Position numbers and translations under genes: made by a program. A stretch of 47,273 nucleotides of DNA, taken from Porphyromonas levii DSM 23370. Its GTDB lineage: Bacteria; Bacteroidota; Bacteroidia; Bacteroidales; Porphyromonadaceae. The notes beneath the pieces were generated by a model that saw only the letters and a list, made by a program, of their open reading frames with translations, was not told the DNA's origin and did no database searches. Every line of letters begins with the position of its first letter. The stretch's first letter is position 1. Positions 24,120 through 33,566 of the stretch are shown here, one piece after another. The stretch spans positions 1-47,273 of the forward strand of contig NZ_KB904232.1 in the NCBI RefSeq assembly GCF_000379925.1. The letters are read 5' to 3'.

Positions 24120-24162
24120 AATCTCCTCTCAGGTAGGCATCGCTGCCTTCTGAGGGGAGATT
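24120..24162 (+). terminator. Intrinsic terminator after the NagB/PIG-L gene
   Basis: AATCTCC.CTCAG and CTGAG.GGAGATT make a long stem with an internal GGCA-rich extension. A smaller perfect hairpin (TGTAGGG/CCCTACA, 24092-24108) precedes it just after the stop codon. They end plus-strand transcription. Confidence 0.7.
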
Positions 24163-24196
24163 GATTCATACACCATCATTAACGAACTAATTAAGA

Positions 24197-24226
24197 GAGC
24201 CAATCCCACAGTCGTAGGATTGGCTC
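24197..24226. terminator. Hairpin between convergent genes
   Basis: GAGCCAATCC and GGATTGGCTC form a perfect 10-bp stem with a 10-nt loop. It lies between the convergent deaminase-like gene and the TolC-like gene and may act from either side. Confidence 0.6.
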
Positions 24227-24235
24227 CATTGGAGA

Positions 24236-24282
24236 GGAATAGGGCTATTTACAAATTGATTACAATACCTGTGCCCTATTCC
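24236..24282 (-). terminator. Hairpin downstream of the tolC-like gene
   Basis: GGAATAGGGC and GCCCTATTCC form a perfect 10-bp stem with a 27-nt loop, about 45 bp beyond the TolC-like stop on the minus strand. It is a likely end point for the long efflux transcription unit. Confidence 0.5.
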
Positions 24283-24325
24283 ACAGAGACTCAAAACATA
24301 ATATATCTATCGAAAGAAAATGCCC

Positions 24326-25798
24326 TTATTCAGCAATAACAATGTCCCTTCCCTGCTGATAATCGTAGAGAGTCAGCGAACGTAGTTGATAGAAGTAGTA
24401 CCAATAGAGGTACATTTCATTGATGTAATTAGCTCGTGCTGAGTCCTTAGAAATCTGTGCATCGGCAAGGTCTAGTGTATTAATCTTACCGATCATAAAG
24501 CTCTCCACCGAAGTATTATACCTCTGCTGTGCTATCTCATCGGATGATTGAGCTATCTCCATCTGCGTTGCCTGATTATTGTAGTGCTCCACGAGGAGGA
24601 AGAGGTCTTGATTGAAGTCTATTTGCTGCTTCTTGACCTGAGCTAGAGCCACCTCACGATTACTCTCTGCCACTTTTACCTGACCACGTCGCTTTCCCCA
24701 GTCGAGCAATGGGATCTTCACACCCACTTGTACCACCTGATTATCTATGAGGTGCTGGTACGCTGGGCGGAATAGCTCATCTTGCCCAGTATAGCCTACA
24801 GAGGCGAAGAGACTTATTTGCCTTAGATTACCCTTGGCTTGTGCCACCTCATAGTCCGCCTCTAGCTGTCGACGACGAATAGTCTGTAACAAAGGATTAT
24901 TCTGAGTCGCTTTCATCAGCACATCCTCGTAAGTAATAGCGGGATACTGCGCAGTTTCTGGGACAGTAGCTTCTACTTGAGTATGCTCTCCCAGTCCGAG
25001 GAAGGAGGTAAGGGCGAACATGGCTGAGCGGTGTCTAGAGCGCTGGTCGGTGAGCTTACTATCGGCATTTAGCGAGGAGAGGCGGAGCTGTAGAAGTTCA
25101 TTCTCAGATATCTGCCCCATCTCTCTTCTTGCCTTAGCTATCTCATAGATACGATTGGCATTGGCTTGGTTCTGCTCCGCAATCTTAAGGTTCTCCTGAG
25201 CCATTAGGAGTGCGAAGTAGAGGGAGATGGTTTTGAGCGTAACTTGCTCTACATCCGCCAAGTACTTAGCTTGAGCCTCTTTGTATCGGACAGGCTCTAT
25301 CTTGCGAGCCCATTTAAAGTGGTTTGTGCCAAAAATAGGTTGCTCCAAGGTTATCCCTACAGGCACGCTCAGGAAGGAAGGTTTCTGTCCAGGCATATTG
25401 AGGGGATTAAGGTACTGGAGTGAAGAACTTAGGCGCACCTTACCACCTGTAAACCATAAATTCTGTTCTATAGATAGTTCGCCCTTGAGCATCAAGGAAT
25501 TGGTGCGAACAAAGCTCTGGCTACCATTGGCATTTTGATATAGATTATAGCTCCGCTGATAATTGGGCAAGGTACCCGTGAAGGTAACCTCTGGCAATAG
25601 CTCTGCTTTATAGGTACGGTAGCTCCAATAGGCACGCTGATATTCGTTCTTAGCCACCTGAGCCTCTACCGAAGCATCGTGAGCTTTCTCTATAGCTTGC
25701 CCGAGGGTGAGCACCTCTTGCCCAGTGCATACAATAGGGGCAAGTGGTGCTACAGCCCAACAGAACAAACAAACAATGAAAAAATAGTATCGTCTCAT
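24326..25798 (-). CDS. TolC-family outer membrane efflux protein (490 aa)
   Basis: Outer-membrane exit duct of a tripartite exporter. The signal peptide begins at MRRYYFFIVCLFCWAVAPLA, so ATG 25798 is taken; the open frame to 25873 overlaps the permease gene and looks spurious. Two OEP repeats are visible: the N-terminal half (EVLTLGQAIEKAHDASVEAQ, a long helix) and the second half (YEDVLMKATQNNPLLQTIRR), with Ala/Gln/Glu-rich coiled helices and VQVGVKIPLLDWGKRRGQV. It lies 14 bp after the last permease gene, so it closes transcription unit 2 and is presumably the shared exit for the permease set. Confidence 0.9.
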   Translation of the reverse strand: MRRYYFFIVCLFCWAVAPLAPIVCTGQEVLTLGQAIEKAHDASVEAQVAKNEYQRAYWSYRTYKAELLPEVTFTGTLPNYQRSYNLYQNANGSQSFVRTNSLMLKGELSIEQNLWFTGGKVRLSSSLQYLNPLNMPGQKPSFLSVPVGITLEQPIFGTNHFKWARKIEPVRYKEAQAKYLADVEQVTLKTISLYFALLMAQENLKIAEQNQANANRIYEIAKARREMGQISENELLQLRLSSLNADSKLTDQRSRHRSAMFALTSFLGLGEHTQVEATVPETAQYPAITYEDVLMKATQNNPLLQTIRRRQLEADYEVAQAKGNLRQISLFASVGYTGQDELFRPAYQHLIDNQVVQVGVKIPLLDWGKRRGQVKVAESNREVALAQVKKQQIDFNQDLFLLVEHYNNQATQMEIAQSSDEIAQQRYNTSVESFMIGKINTLDLADAQISKDSARANYINEMYLYWYYFYQLRSLTLYDYQQGRDIVIAE

Positions 25799-25812
25799 AT
25801 CATTATATTGTA

Positions 25813-27069
25813 TTACTCCTCTGCCAATGCAACTGCAGGGGACATATTTATAGCTTTGCGAGCAGGGAGCCAAATCCCCACTATAATCATCACACAGAGG
25901 AGGGCAACGGTAATAGCCATACCTATTAGGTAGCGCTGTAGCGACAGCTCCATATACTCTGTGCTAAGCACCTCTTTCTGCCCTAGCACATAGAGCACAA
26001 CCATACTTGGAATCATAGCTGTAGCTAAGATTATTAACCCCTCGGCATAAAACTTCCCTAGAACGCCCCTAGGGGTATCACCTAAGACCATCCTCAGACC
26101 TATCTGCTGCCGACGTGCCTGAGTCCGGAACCAAAAGACGCCCATCACACCTAGAAAGATATTCACTAGGAGAAAGAATACCAGTAGCATCTTAGTCTTG
26201 AGCTCATTCGTCTGGCTTCTTTGAAAAGAGGCTTTATTATCTGGCACATAAGTAATCTCTTGGGGATAGAAGTTGCCAGCCTTTAGTCGAGGAGCCAATT
26301 GGCTCCAGAAATAATGCCTAAAGTCTTTATCATCCTCTGCCTTCACCCGAATAGGAAATTGGAAGTACTGGATATCCTGACTAGCATAGTACTTAAAGAT
26401 ATTATACCCCATTGGGAAAGCGTAGTAGCTCGAGAAATCATCGAAGTCATCAAGGCGAACAGGCTTTGAGATAGCCCCTACGGTAGCTCCTTCGCCCTTC
26501 ATAGCATCTTCTTTATTTTGATTGACAATCATTCCTATTGGATTGGTGCCATCAGGAGCTAGAGCCTCTACAATATCAGGGGTGACAATCCACTCTCTTC
26601 GCTTAAGTGCCTCTACAAGTTCATCAGTACTACCATTGACAGACTGATACTTATAGACTTTAAAGAAATCTGGGGAGACATACCGATAAAGCGAATTTAC
26701 CTGAAAGGTATCTCTATAGAGACTGGTGGATCTCCAGCTCCCCTCATATGGTGCTGATTGCATACAGAAGGCTGCTGCTTCCACCTTAGGGTCATGAGTC
26801 AGTCGCTCCATGATATTCTCTATAAATCCTATTTGCTGTTCCTCGGTATAGTCTGCTCTATAGCCCTCACTTGCCTCGCTGAGATATCCAAGCTTCATCA
26901 TATAGGTATGCTTGATATCGAATCCCAAGGGCTTGTAGTACATACTGAGCGTTACATATATGTTATCTACTATAAACCAAAGGAAGACAGACACGACAGC
27001 CAACTCCAACCAAAGGGCTAGATTACTCTTCGACTCATTACGAATGATTTTGAATATATGCTTAATCAT
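25813..27069 (-). CDS. MacB/FtsX-type permease, B-type subunit B7 (418 aa)
   Basis: The start at 27069 (MIKHIFKIIRNESKSNLALW) aligns with the other B proteins. TM1 carries the B signature ELAVVSVFLWFIVD (Glu, Trp, Asp). A ~240-residue extracytoplasmic domain follows, then three C-terminal helices with the FtsX motif IGLRMVLGDTPRGVLGKFYAEG before TM3 and a tail ending AVALAEE. B7 departs slightly from its kin at the N-terminus (IRNESKS rather than WNERKS). It follows A7 by 4 bp and precedes the TolC gene. No ATPase domain is fused, so it must borrow one. Confidence 0.9.
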   Translation of the reverse strand: MIKHIFKIIRNESKSNLALWLELAVVSVFLWFIVDNIYVTLSMYYKPLGFDIKHTYMMKLGYLSEASEGYRADYTEEQQIGFIENIMERLTHDPKVEAAAFCMQSAPYEGSWRSTSLYRDTFQVNSLYRYVSPDFFKVYKYQSVNGSTDELVEALKRREWIVTPDIVEALAPDGTNPIGMIVNQNKEDAMKGEGATVGAISKPVRLDDFDDFSSYYAFPMGYNIFKYYASQDIQYFQFPIRVKAEDDKDFRHYFWSQLAPRLKAGNFYPQEITYVPDNKASFQRSQTNELKTKMLLVFFLLVNIFLGVMGVFWFRTQARRQQIGLRMVLGDTPRGVLGKFYAEGLIILATAMIPSMVVLYVLGQKEVLSTEYMELSLQRYLIGMAITVALLCVMIIVGIWLPARKAINMSPAVALAEE

Positions 27070-27073
27070 CATA

Positions 27074-28357
27074 TTATTTAGACTGTAGAGATTCAACAAT
27101 AGGGACTCGTGAGACCCTCCATGCAGGGAGAAGGGCTGAAAGGAGGTTCAGCAACAAGCAGAATAGTAAGGCAATAAAGAACACCGTTGGCGTAATCAAA
27201 GAAAATGGATCGACACTCAATTCGCCTTGTAGGATTCCAAAGGTTCGCACAGAGAATAGCACGTACTTCAGGACATACGATGAGGCAAATGCTAGCACCA
27301 AACCTATCGCCCCACCTAATAGTGTACTCATCAGACTCTCTACCATTACTTGCTTCATTACCTCTTTTCGTGTAGCTCCAAAAGAACGCCTCAGTCCAAG
27401 CTCAGAAAGACGCTTACGCATCTGAGACATAGTGATCCCTGAGAGATTAATAGCTGGTACTATAAGGAGTAATAGAAGGGTAAGCGCCAATTGGCAGACT
27501 ATTTTCTTGACTTCGGGAATATCGCCAGGGTTTTCTCTATGAATATAGCTAAAATGATTGTCGGGCTGCCCACTGAGGTCTGCACTATACTCTGTAGTAC
27601 CAGCGTTATAAGCCTCCTTGAGTGCCTCTATCTCAGCCCTTATCTTAGGGAAATCTTGCGACGATTTAGCAAGAATATAAGCTCGGCAGATACCGGACAT
27701 CCCTTCAGCTCCCTCAAAAAGCATAGGCTCCGAAGTGATGGGAGTCCACAGCTGTCCATACGCAGCCTCTGCTAAGGTAGAGATATCCTTAACAACACCT
27801 TGGACAGTATACCCTGTATAATTGAGCTCTATCCTTTCTCCTGAAACATCAGTACGCCCAAACACTTTCTTAGCAAGCGACTCCGACAACACTGCCTTTC
27901 TAAGACCCGAAGAGACATCTGCTAGATCAAAAGGGCTACCATCGATAAAATCAAATTCGAAGACCTTCCAGAAGCCTTCATCCACTCGTCTGAGGTCGTA
28001 GCTCTCAGCAATGTCACTTCCAGGACGACTTACAAGAGTCAACCGAGTTAAACCATAAGCTATAGCGACTGCTTCGGCAGACTTTATAGGTTTCAGTACC
28101 TGAGAAGCAAATTGATATCCCATCAGTCCCGAAAACGAACCATCACTATTGCCTTTACTATTGCCTCTCATCCACTTAACATATAGAGTACGATCTCGAT
28201 TGACTTCAGGTGGATAAGGGGCATTCTTGATCTGGTAGGTCATCACCATTACCATAATCATGCAGATAGCGAGGGCAGTACCAAGTATAGAAATCGTACT
28301 TAGTACAGGATTCTCTCGGAGCACCCGCCACGCTTGTTTGATGTATTGTTTCAGCAT
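27074..28357 (-). CDS. MacB/FtsX-type permease, A-type subunit A7 (427 aa)
   Basis: The N-terminus MLKQYIKQAWRVLRENPVLS and TM1 SILGTALAICMIMVMVMT are nearly the same as in A5. The juxtamembrane motif PPEVNRDRTLY is followed by a MacB periplasmic-core domain (KVFGRTDVSGERIELNYTGY, TVQGVVKDIS), then TM2, the FtsX coupling motif LGLRRSFGATRKEVMKQVMV, TM3 and TM4, ending IVESLQSK. Residues 1-25 probably form the cytoplasmic elbow helix. Forms the last A/B pair with B7. Confidence 0.9.
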   Translation of the reverse strand: MLKQYIKQAWRVLRENPVLSTISILGTALAICMIMVMVMTYQIKNAPYPPEVNRDRTLYVKWMRGNSKGNSDGSFSGLMGYQFASQVLKPIKSAEAVAIAYGLTRLTLVSRPGSDIAESYDLRRVDEGFWKVFEFDFIDGSPFDLADVSSGLRKAVLSESLAKKVFGRTDVSGERIELNYTGYTVQGVVKDISTLAEAAYGQLWTPITSEPMLFEGAEGMSGICRAYILAKSSQDFPKIRAEIEALKEAYNAGTTEYSADLSGQPDNHFSYIHRENPGDIPEVKKIVCQLALTLLLLLIVPAINLSGITMSQMRKRLSELGLRRSFGATRKEVMKQVMVESLMSTLLGGAIGLVLAFASSYVLKYVLFSVRTFGILQGELSVDPFSLITPTVFFIALLFCLLLNLLSALLPAWRVSRVPIVESLQSK

Positions 28358-28384
28358 AGTTTATATTGTATGATAATAAAATGT

Positions 28385-29632
28385 TTATTCTTCTCTAAGG
28401 GATTGAGCTGGAGGTATCTTTGTCACTTTTCGAATAGGAAGCCATACTGCTAGGGTCAAAGTAACAAGCATCACGATAAAGACGATGAGTAAGACCCCTA
28501 CATACCTTGCGGTGTCGAGAGGGATTAAACTAACACTAGGGAATCCTATATAGAAGAGGATAGCCACTACGATTGCAGCAAGCACAAATGCTACCAATAG
28601 AGTAATCACCCCCTCGTAGATAAACATACGAATAGCGCTCCTTGGTGTAGCACCAAACGAGATTCGAAGCCCTATCTCTCCCACACTTTTCTGGGCTCGA
28701 TTAGTAAATACCCCCACTACGCCAATCAGTATGTTTGTAAGTAAGAAGATGAGTAAAAAGCTATTGAGTAACAAATCATTTCTTACCTCTTTCTCATAAA
28801 CTTCGAAAGAATCGGGAAGGTATTGGAGTCCGTCAAACTTCATATTAGCTTGCACAAATAATTTTCCTATATCTGCTGAAAACCGCTCCTCAAACCCCTC
28901 TTTTGCACTTGATGCTACTCTGATACAGATCTCAGAGTAGAATGGAGAATAGATCATATCTCCTTCCGATAGATTAGAGAGAAGCATAGGTATAGAGCTA
29001 GTAAAGCGATTGTTTTTGATAGGATAGATCATTTCATAAATCACTTCGCTCGCCTCATTAAGTGAGGTATCAGTAAAGAGCGTATCTCCTACGACTGTAT
29101 TACTTTCGCTATTAAAAATATTAAGGACATCAGAGGTAGCGACTCTGTGCTTATTAATTAGAGCACTCTTCACACTTTCTGAATCTCCGTAAACAGAACG
29201 TATTTTGAATACATCCACAAAACTGGTGGTAACTTCGGGTGATGCAATTTCCCTTTGTTCGAAAATGCCATACCTAGTAATAAACATCTCGAATGATTTT
29301 ATCTTAGTCCCAGGCATTGCACCAGTAGACATCGAAACGCTTTCTACTCCATCGTAATTCTTAATTCTGTCGTACAATGACCATAACGCAGCGCTTTGGT
29401 CTTCTATGGAGACACTATCTTGGTATTCCTTGTCAAACACCAGGATTTCCTTTAGCTTCACTTGATAGGTATTCTCCACATCCCATCCAGGGTATTGCTT
29501 ATAGTTGCGTACCTGTACGTAGACTAAGTCTATCGCATACCATAGGAATAGCGCAATAAGAAATAATTCCAATAGGAGAGCGACATTGCTACTACGTTCA
29601 TTCCACATCTTTTTTAGAATATGCTTAGTCAT
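28385..29632 (-). CDS. MacB/FtsX-type permease, B-type subunit B6 (415 aa)
   Basis: ATG 29632 (MTKHILKKMWNERSSNVALL) is chosen by alignment with B5; the frame extends 9 codons further into the A6 stop region. The TM1 signature is ELFLIALFLWYAID. The extracytoplasmic domain is Ser/Glu-rich with few glycines. The C-terminal part has EIGLRISFGATPRSAIRMFI, TM3 and TM4, and the tail PPAQSLREE. Upstream A6 ends 4 bp before. Probable partner of A6 in a heterodimer. Confidence 0.9.
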   Translation of the reverse strand: MTKHILKKMWNERSSNVALLLELFLIALFLWYAIDLVYVQVRNYKQYPGWDVENTYQVKLKEILVFDKEYQDSVSIEDQSAALWSLYDRIKNYDGVESVSMSTGAMPGTKIKSFEMFITRYGIFEQREIASPEVTTSFVDVFKIRSVYGDSESVKSALINKHRVATSDVLNIFNSESNTVVGDTLFTDTSLNEASEVIYEMIYPIKNNRFTSSIPMLLSNLSEGDMIYSPFYSEICIRVASSAKEGFEERFSADIGKLFVQANMKFDGLQYLPDSFEVYEKEVRNDLLLNSFLLIFLLTNILIGVVGVFTNRAQKSVGEIGLRISFGATPRSAIRMFIYEGVITLLVAFVLAAIVVAILFYIGFPSVSLIPLDTARYVGVLLIVFIVMLVTLTLAVWLPIRKVTKIPPAQSLREE

Positions 29633-29636
29633 ACGA

Positions 29637-30887
29637 TTACCTCCTTTCCAATGCGTCAATGATACTTCTACGAGATGCTAATAGAGCAGGCACTATTGCC
29701 GAAACCATATTGAGCAGTACAGCTGTAATGATGACCACGGCAATAACTTCTAGCCGAATCAAAGTCCACAAAGGAATCTCTATATTCCCCTCTCCGAACA
29801 ACATTTCCTGCAATGTATAAATAGCTATGACTGAGCATACGAAACCGATGGCGGTACCGATGAGTGTGTAGAGTAAGCTTTCCCAAACAACTTGGTTCAG
29901 GATATTTCTATTATTGGCGCCATAAGCCTTTCTAATGCCTATCTCACCTATACGCTTTTTCATCCTTGAGTGGGTCAGACTGGCAATATTGACCGCTGGT
30001 ACTAGGAAGAATAATGCTAGGAGCACAAATTGTTTTCTATAAGCAGAGGTCAAATCCACTGGATCCAATCCTAATCGAAAAGAGGCTGTCCTAAAGTCAT
30101 CTGGGGCTCCTAATAGGTCTATCTCTATATCATCACTGGTACTATTAAAGTATTTTACTCTCTCTTGTACCTCTTTGGCAATTTCTTTTTTACCACCATT
30201 GCCGTCAGGCATTAGGAAAAGATTGTAAGCACCCACATAACTTTGGGAGGATTCAGACTCCTTAAAGGCAGGCGATGTGTAGGGTACCCAAATATCTCCA
30301 TACGCATAGGCGATGACTCTCTGTGGTCTCTTGACTACTCCTACGACCTTGTATCTATCGTTGCCACCTAATAAAATCTCTTTTCCAACGGCATCATCTT
30401 GGCCAAAGAGTTCAGAAGCCAACTTATCTGACAGAACCACAAGGGAAATTCCTGCAGTCGTTTCTTCAGCGGTAAAATGGGTGCCTGCAATAAACTTGAA
30501 ATCAAAGAAGTCCCAATACTGTTCGCTAACACCAGTGACAAAGTATTGTCCCTTAGATGGCTGGTCAGGCAAACCAATGGTATTCCTCGAAAATGTATCA
30601 AAAGCTACCCTCTTGGTCGTCTTGAGGTCGGTAAAGAATTCTTTAATACTCCTCTCGCCTACCCCCGACATAGACCAGTTCTCAGAACTCTTCTCCACCA
30701 TTTGCTTCACGATAAGCATCTCACGTCTATGGATTTCGGGTGGAAATGGTCCATACTTCACCTCATCCACTAGCACCAGCACCATAATCATACAGATAGA
30801 TAGTGCAATACCGAGAATAGTGAGCCTGCTTTGGAGCTTATTCTCACTAAAGCCCCGCCACGCTTGTTTGATGTATTGCTTGAGCAT
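29637..30887 (-). CDS. MacB/FtsX-type permease, A-type subunit A6 (416 aa)
   Basis: The start MLKQYIKQAWRGFSENKLQS is similar to A5 and A7; TM1 is LGIALSICMIMVLVLVD. The PPEIHRRE segment deviates from the PE-x2-R-x-R pattern of the other A proteins. The periplasmic core contains ASELFGQDDAVGKEILLGG and YKVVGVVKRPQR, the typical MacB_PCD strand pair. The FtsX loop is EIGIRKAYGANNRNILNQVV, and the tail is IIDALERR. The gene shares a ~25-bp identical 5' coding tract with A7, suggesting recent common origin or conversion. Confidence 0.9.
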   Translation of the reverse strand: MLKQYIKQAWRGFSENKLQSRLTILGIALSICMIMVLVLVDEVKYGPFPPEIHRREMLIVKQMVEKSSENWSMSGVGERSIKEFFTDLKTTKRVAFDTFSRNTIGLPDQPSKGQYFVTGVSEQYWDFFDFKFIAGTHFTAEETTAGISLVVLSDKLASELFGQDDAVGKEILLGGNDRYKVVGVVKRPQRVIAYAYGDIWVPYTSPAFKESESSQSYVGAYNLFLMPDGNGGKKEIAKEVQERVKYFNSTSDDIEIDLLGAPDDFRTASFRLGLDPVDLTSAYRKQFVLLALFFLVPAVNIASLTHSRMKKRIGEIGIRKAYGANNRNILNQVVWESLLYTLIGTAIGFVCSVIAIYTLQEMLFGEGNIEIPLWTLIRLEVIAVVIITAVLLNMVSAIVPALLASRRSIIDALERR

Positions 30888-30911
30888 AATATCTTATAGT
30901 ATAATGTATGT

Positions 30912-32162
30912 TTATTCTTCTCTAAGGGCTTGAGCTGGAGGGATTCGTTTAGTACGGCGGGTAGGTAGCCATACTGCCAATACCACGGCGCATCCCATAA
31001 GAAGGGCAGTAATCAATAGGTCGCCCACAAAACGACGGACATCCAATGGTATTAGTTCCACAGCAAGGAGCTCAAACTGAAACACCACCGCCATTATGAT
31101 GGCAGACAATACGAGCGCTATCGCCAGCATCAATAGACCTTCGAGTATAAACTGCCACTGTGCTCCCCTAGGCGTGGCGCCGAAAGAGATACGCAGACCG
31201 ATCTGTCCACGACGTTTCACCACTCTAAACCAGAAGACACCAGCAACACCCAAGAGTACATTCACGAGTAGGAATAGAGCCAATAATCCTTGAGTAAGGA
31301 AATCGTCCTTCATCCGTTCCTTTTCGTACTCAAATTGATCGGGATTGTACAGTATTTGCTTAAAGCGATAGTTGCCTGCGCTCAGGGTAGGCGCTATATC
31401 CTTGGTAAACATCTCCTGAAAACCATCCATAGCTTCAGGCTTCACTCGGATACTATACTCGATAGCATCGAGCCAATCGTACTGTAGTGGGACTTGCAAA
31501 TCGACTGGAAGTAAAGAGAAAGGAACCGCTTCTTGAAACCTAGAATAGCGGACTTGCTGTACCTTCCCTCCAATAACGGTCTCTACCTGAGTCATCTCCC
31601 CATCCATAAAAGTCGTATCACCTACGAGCGTACCCCCATTAGGAAGTAGTTCTCTTTCGGCATCCTCGCTGATAATCATCTTCCCGTCCCTAAGCGCTTG
31701 CTGAACCTCTGCTAGGGTAGCATTGATAGGCTCATATCGGTAAACCTCCAAGAATTCAGGATCCACTAGTCTCCTGAGGCAGGAGAAATGGGCATCCGTC
31801 TTTCGAGTTATCACAGGGCGGAACATATTACCAGGCGAACCCGGACGCGATGCCACCGAAAGGCTCACGACCTCTGCTCCAGGAGTCCTCTTGACACGAT
31901 CGAGTAATGTATAAATATTATCAACATTGTCCTGATACTCAAGTCCCTCTACATACTCTCGACTCTCCTTGGGCACAGACTTTATCTGTACCAAGTACGT
32001 GTGCTCAATATCGAAGCCAGTAGGGCTATAGTAATTGCGAAGCGTGCAATAGACCACATCAACTACCGCCCACATAATGAGGGCTATCAACGCAAGCTCG
32101 AGGATAATCACCATATTATGCTTACGCTCATTCCATATCAATTTTAGTATATGCTTAGTCAT
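30912..32162 (-). CDS. MacB/FtsX-type permease, B-type subunit B5 (416 aa)
   Basis: N-terminus MTKHILKLIWNERKHNMVII, with the TM1 signature ELALIALIMWAVVD. The periplasmic portion contains ELLPNGGTLVGDTTFMDG and VIGGKVQQVRYSRF, a domain shared with B6. The C-terminal module has GQIGLRISFGATPRGAQWQF, then TM3 and TM4, and PPAQALREE at the end. It lies 6 bp after A5. Confidence 0.9.
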   Translation of the reverse strand: MTKHILKLIWNERKHNMVIILELALIALIMWAVVDVVYCTLRNYYSPTGFDIEHTYLVQIKSVPKESREYVEGLEYQDNVDNIYTLLDRVKRTPGAEVVSLSVASRPGSPGNMFRPVITRKTDAHFSCLRRLVDPEFLEVYRYEPINATLAEVQQALRDGKMIISEDAERELLPNGGTLVGDTTFMDGEMTQVETVIGGKVQQVRYSRFQEAVPFSLLPVDLQVPLQYDWLDAIEYSIRVKPEAMDGFQEMFTKDIAPTLSAGNYRFKQILYNPDQFEYEKERMKDDFLTQGLLALFLLVNVLLGVAGVFWFRVVKRRGQIGLRISFGATPRGAQWQFILEGLLMLAIALVLSAIIMAVVFQFELLAVELIPLDVRRFVGDLLITALLMGCAVVLAVWLPTRRTKRIPPAQALREE

Positions 32163-32168
32163 AGTCTA

Positions 32169-33431
32169 TTATGCTTCATAGAGGTTATTAATGATATTAC
32201 TTCTGGAGGATTTTACGGCAGGCACAATGGAGGCAATTAGATTGAGTAGCAGACAGAAAATAATCACACTTAGGAATATCTCTGGTCGCATAAGGTCCGA
32301 CACAGAGAGCTGCATCCCCTCCACACTATAGCCCTTAAATAGTATCTTCCGGAGCATAAAGAATCCGCCAATTGAGAGTACAAAGCCAATGACCGTACCT
32401 ATCACTGTATAGAGTAGACTCTCCCAGATCACTTGGTTCGCAATATTCATAGTACTTGCACCATACGTACGTCGTACCCCTATTTCGCTTGCCCTCTGCT
32501 TCATACGCGAAGTAGTCATCAGAGATAGATTAATGGCAGGCACTAGAAAGAATAGGAGGAGTAAAAGGATCTGCTTCCTATTATATGCCTTTACCCGAGT
32601 ATCTTGATTATCTGAAAGTCTATTGATAGCCTGCTTGTACGTATCAGGTTGTCCTCGGAATGAGAGTGTATAATTTGGCTCATTCGCATTGAACCGCTCT
32701 TCAGCCGTAGCCACCTCCTCTCTAATCTTCGCCATATCCTTTCCATTCCTAGCCAGCATTACAAGACGGAAAGAACCCGTAAGAGAAGGATCATTAGGAT
32801 CAAGTAACATAGTACTGGTATAAGGAATCCAGATAGAGCCATTGGCATAGTTCATAAGGTTAGAAGGTTGCCTCACCACTCCTACTACCCTGAACTCCTC
32901 TTCGCCATTGAGGATAAAAGACTTCCCTACCACGTCATCAGACTCGAAGAATTCTCTAGCCACCTTGTCCGTGATAACCGCTACCTTAGCTCCGGCTTTC
33001 ACCTCGGCTTCGCCAAAAGCACTACCAGCCACGAAGGTATAGTCGAATAGCCTCCAATTACCACCATTGGTGCACTCTACATACATAGACACATCGGTGC
33101 TGCCCCCTGGCAATCTTACACCAATCCTATCTCCCGTATAGAAATATAGGGCTTCGGGAGTCTTGAGGGGAAGGAATACTTCCTTAATCGTCCTCATCCC
33201 TAATCGGCTGTTATTCGTCCCATTTTCCTTGCTGTCCACGGTGATACTCTTCACATAGAGCGTACGGTCTCGTGTATTCTCAGGGGCAAAGTTGCCGTGC
33301 CTTACCCTATCGGTCATCACCAGAATCATAATCATGGCTATAGAAAGTGCGGTACCAAGTATCGTAATCGTACTCAGCACAGGATTCTCTCGGAGCACCC
33401 GCCACGCTTGTTTGATGTACTGCTTGAACAT
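32169..33431 (-). CDS. MacB/FtsX-type permease, A-type subunit A5 (420 aa)
   Basis: The first permease after the MITE; start MFKQYIKQAWRVLRENPVLS. TM1 is ILGTALSIAMIMILVMT, with PENTRDRTLY next to it. The MacB_PCD segment has EFFESDDVVGKSFILNGEEE, FRVVGVVRQPSN and WIPYTS. The FtsX loop is EIGVRRTYGASTMNIANQVI and the tail IINNLYEA. A 41-bp stretch at the 5' end (33379-33419) is identical to one in A7 (28305-28345). Its transcription must either read through the 377-bp MITE from the ATPase/GIN genes or start inside 33432-33570; no clear promoter was seen. Confidence 0.9.
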   Translation of the reverse strand: MFKQYIKQAWRVLRENPVLSTITILGTALSIAMIMILVMTDRVRHGNFAPENTRDRTLYVKSITVDSKENGTNNSRLGMRTIKEVFLPLKTPEALYFYTGDRIGVRLPGGSTDVSMYVECTNGGNWRLFDYTFVAGSAFGEAEVKAGAKVAVITDKVAREFFESDDVVGKSFILNGEEEFRVVGVVRQPSNLMNYANGSIWIPYTSTMLLDPNDPSLTGSFRLVMLARNGKDMAKIREEVATAEERFNANEPNYTLSFRGQPDTYKQAINRLSDNQDTRVKAYNRKQILLLLLFFLVPAINLSLMTTSRMKQRASEIGVRRTYGASTMNIANQVIWESLLYTVIGTVIGFVLSIGGFFMLRKILFKGYSVEGMQLSVSDLMRPEIFLSVIIFCLLLNLIASIVPAVKSSRSNIINNLYEA

Positions 33432-33566
33432 AATAAGATTATTCGGACTTTAGTAGTTTGGAAATATCGAGCTGATAAAGTTTGCGAGCCACAATACGGA
33501 CACAGAGATAGAGTATGTACTACTCATAGATCTACTTATGTTGACAGTCTTAGACGCTTACTTCTC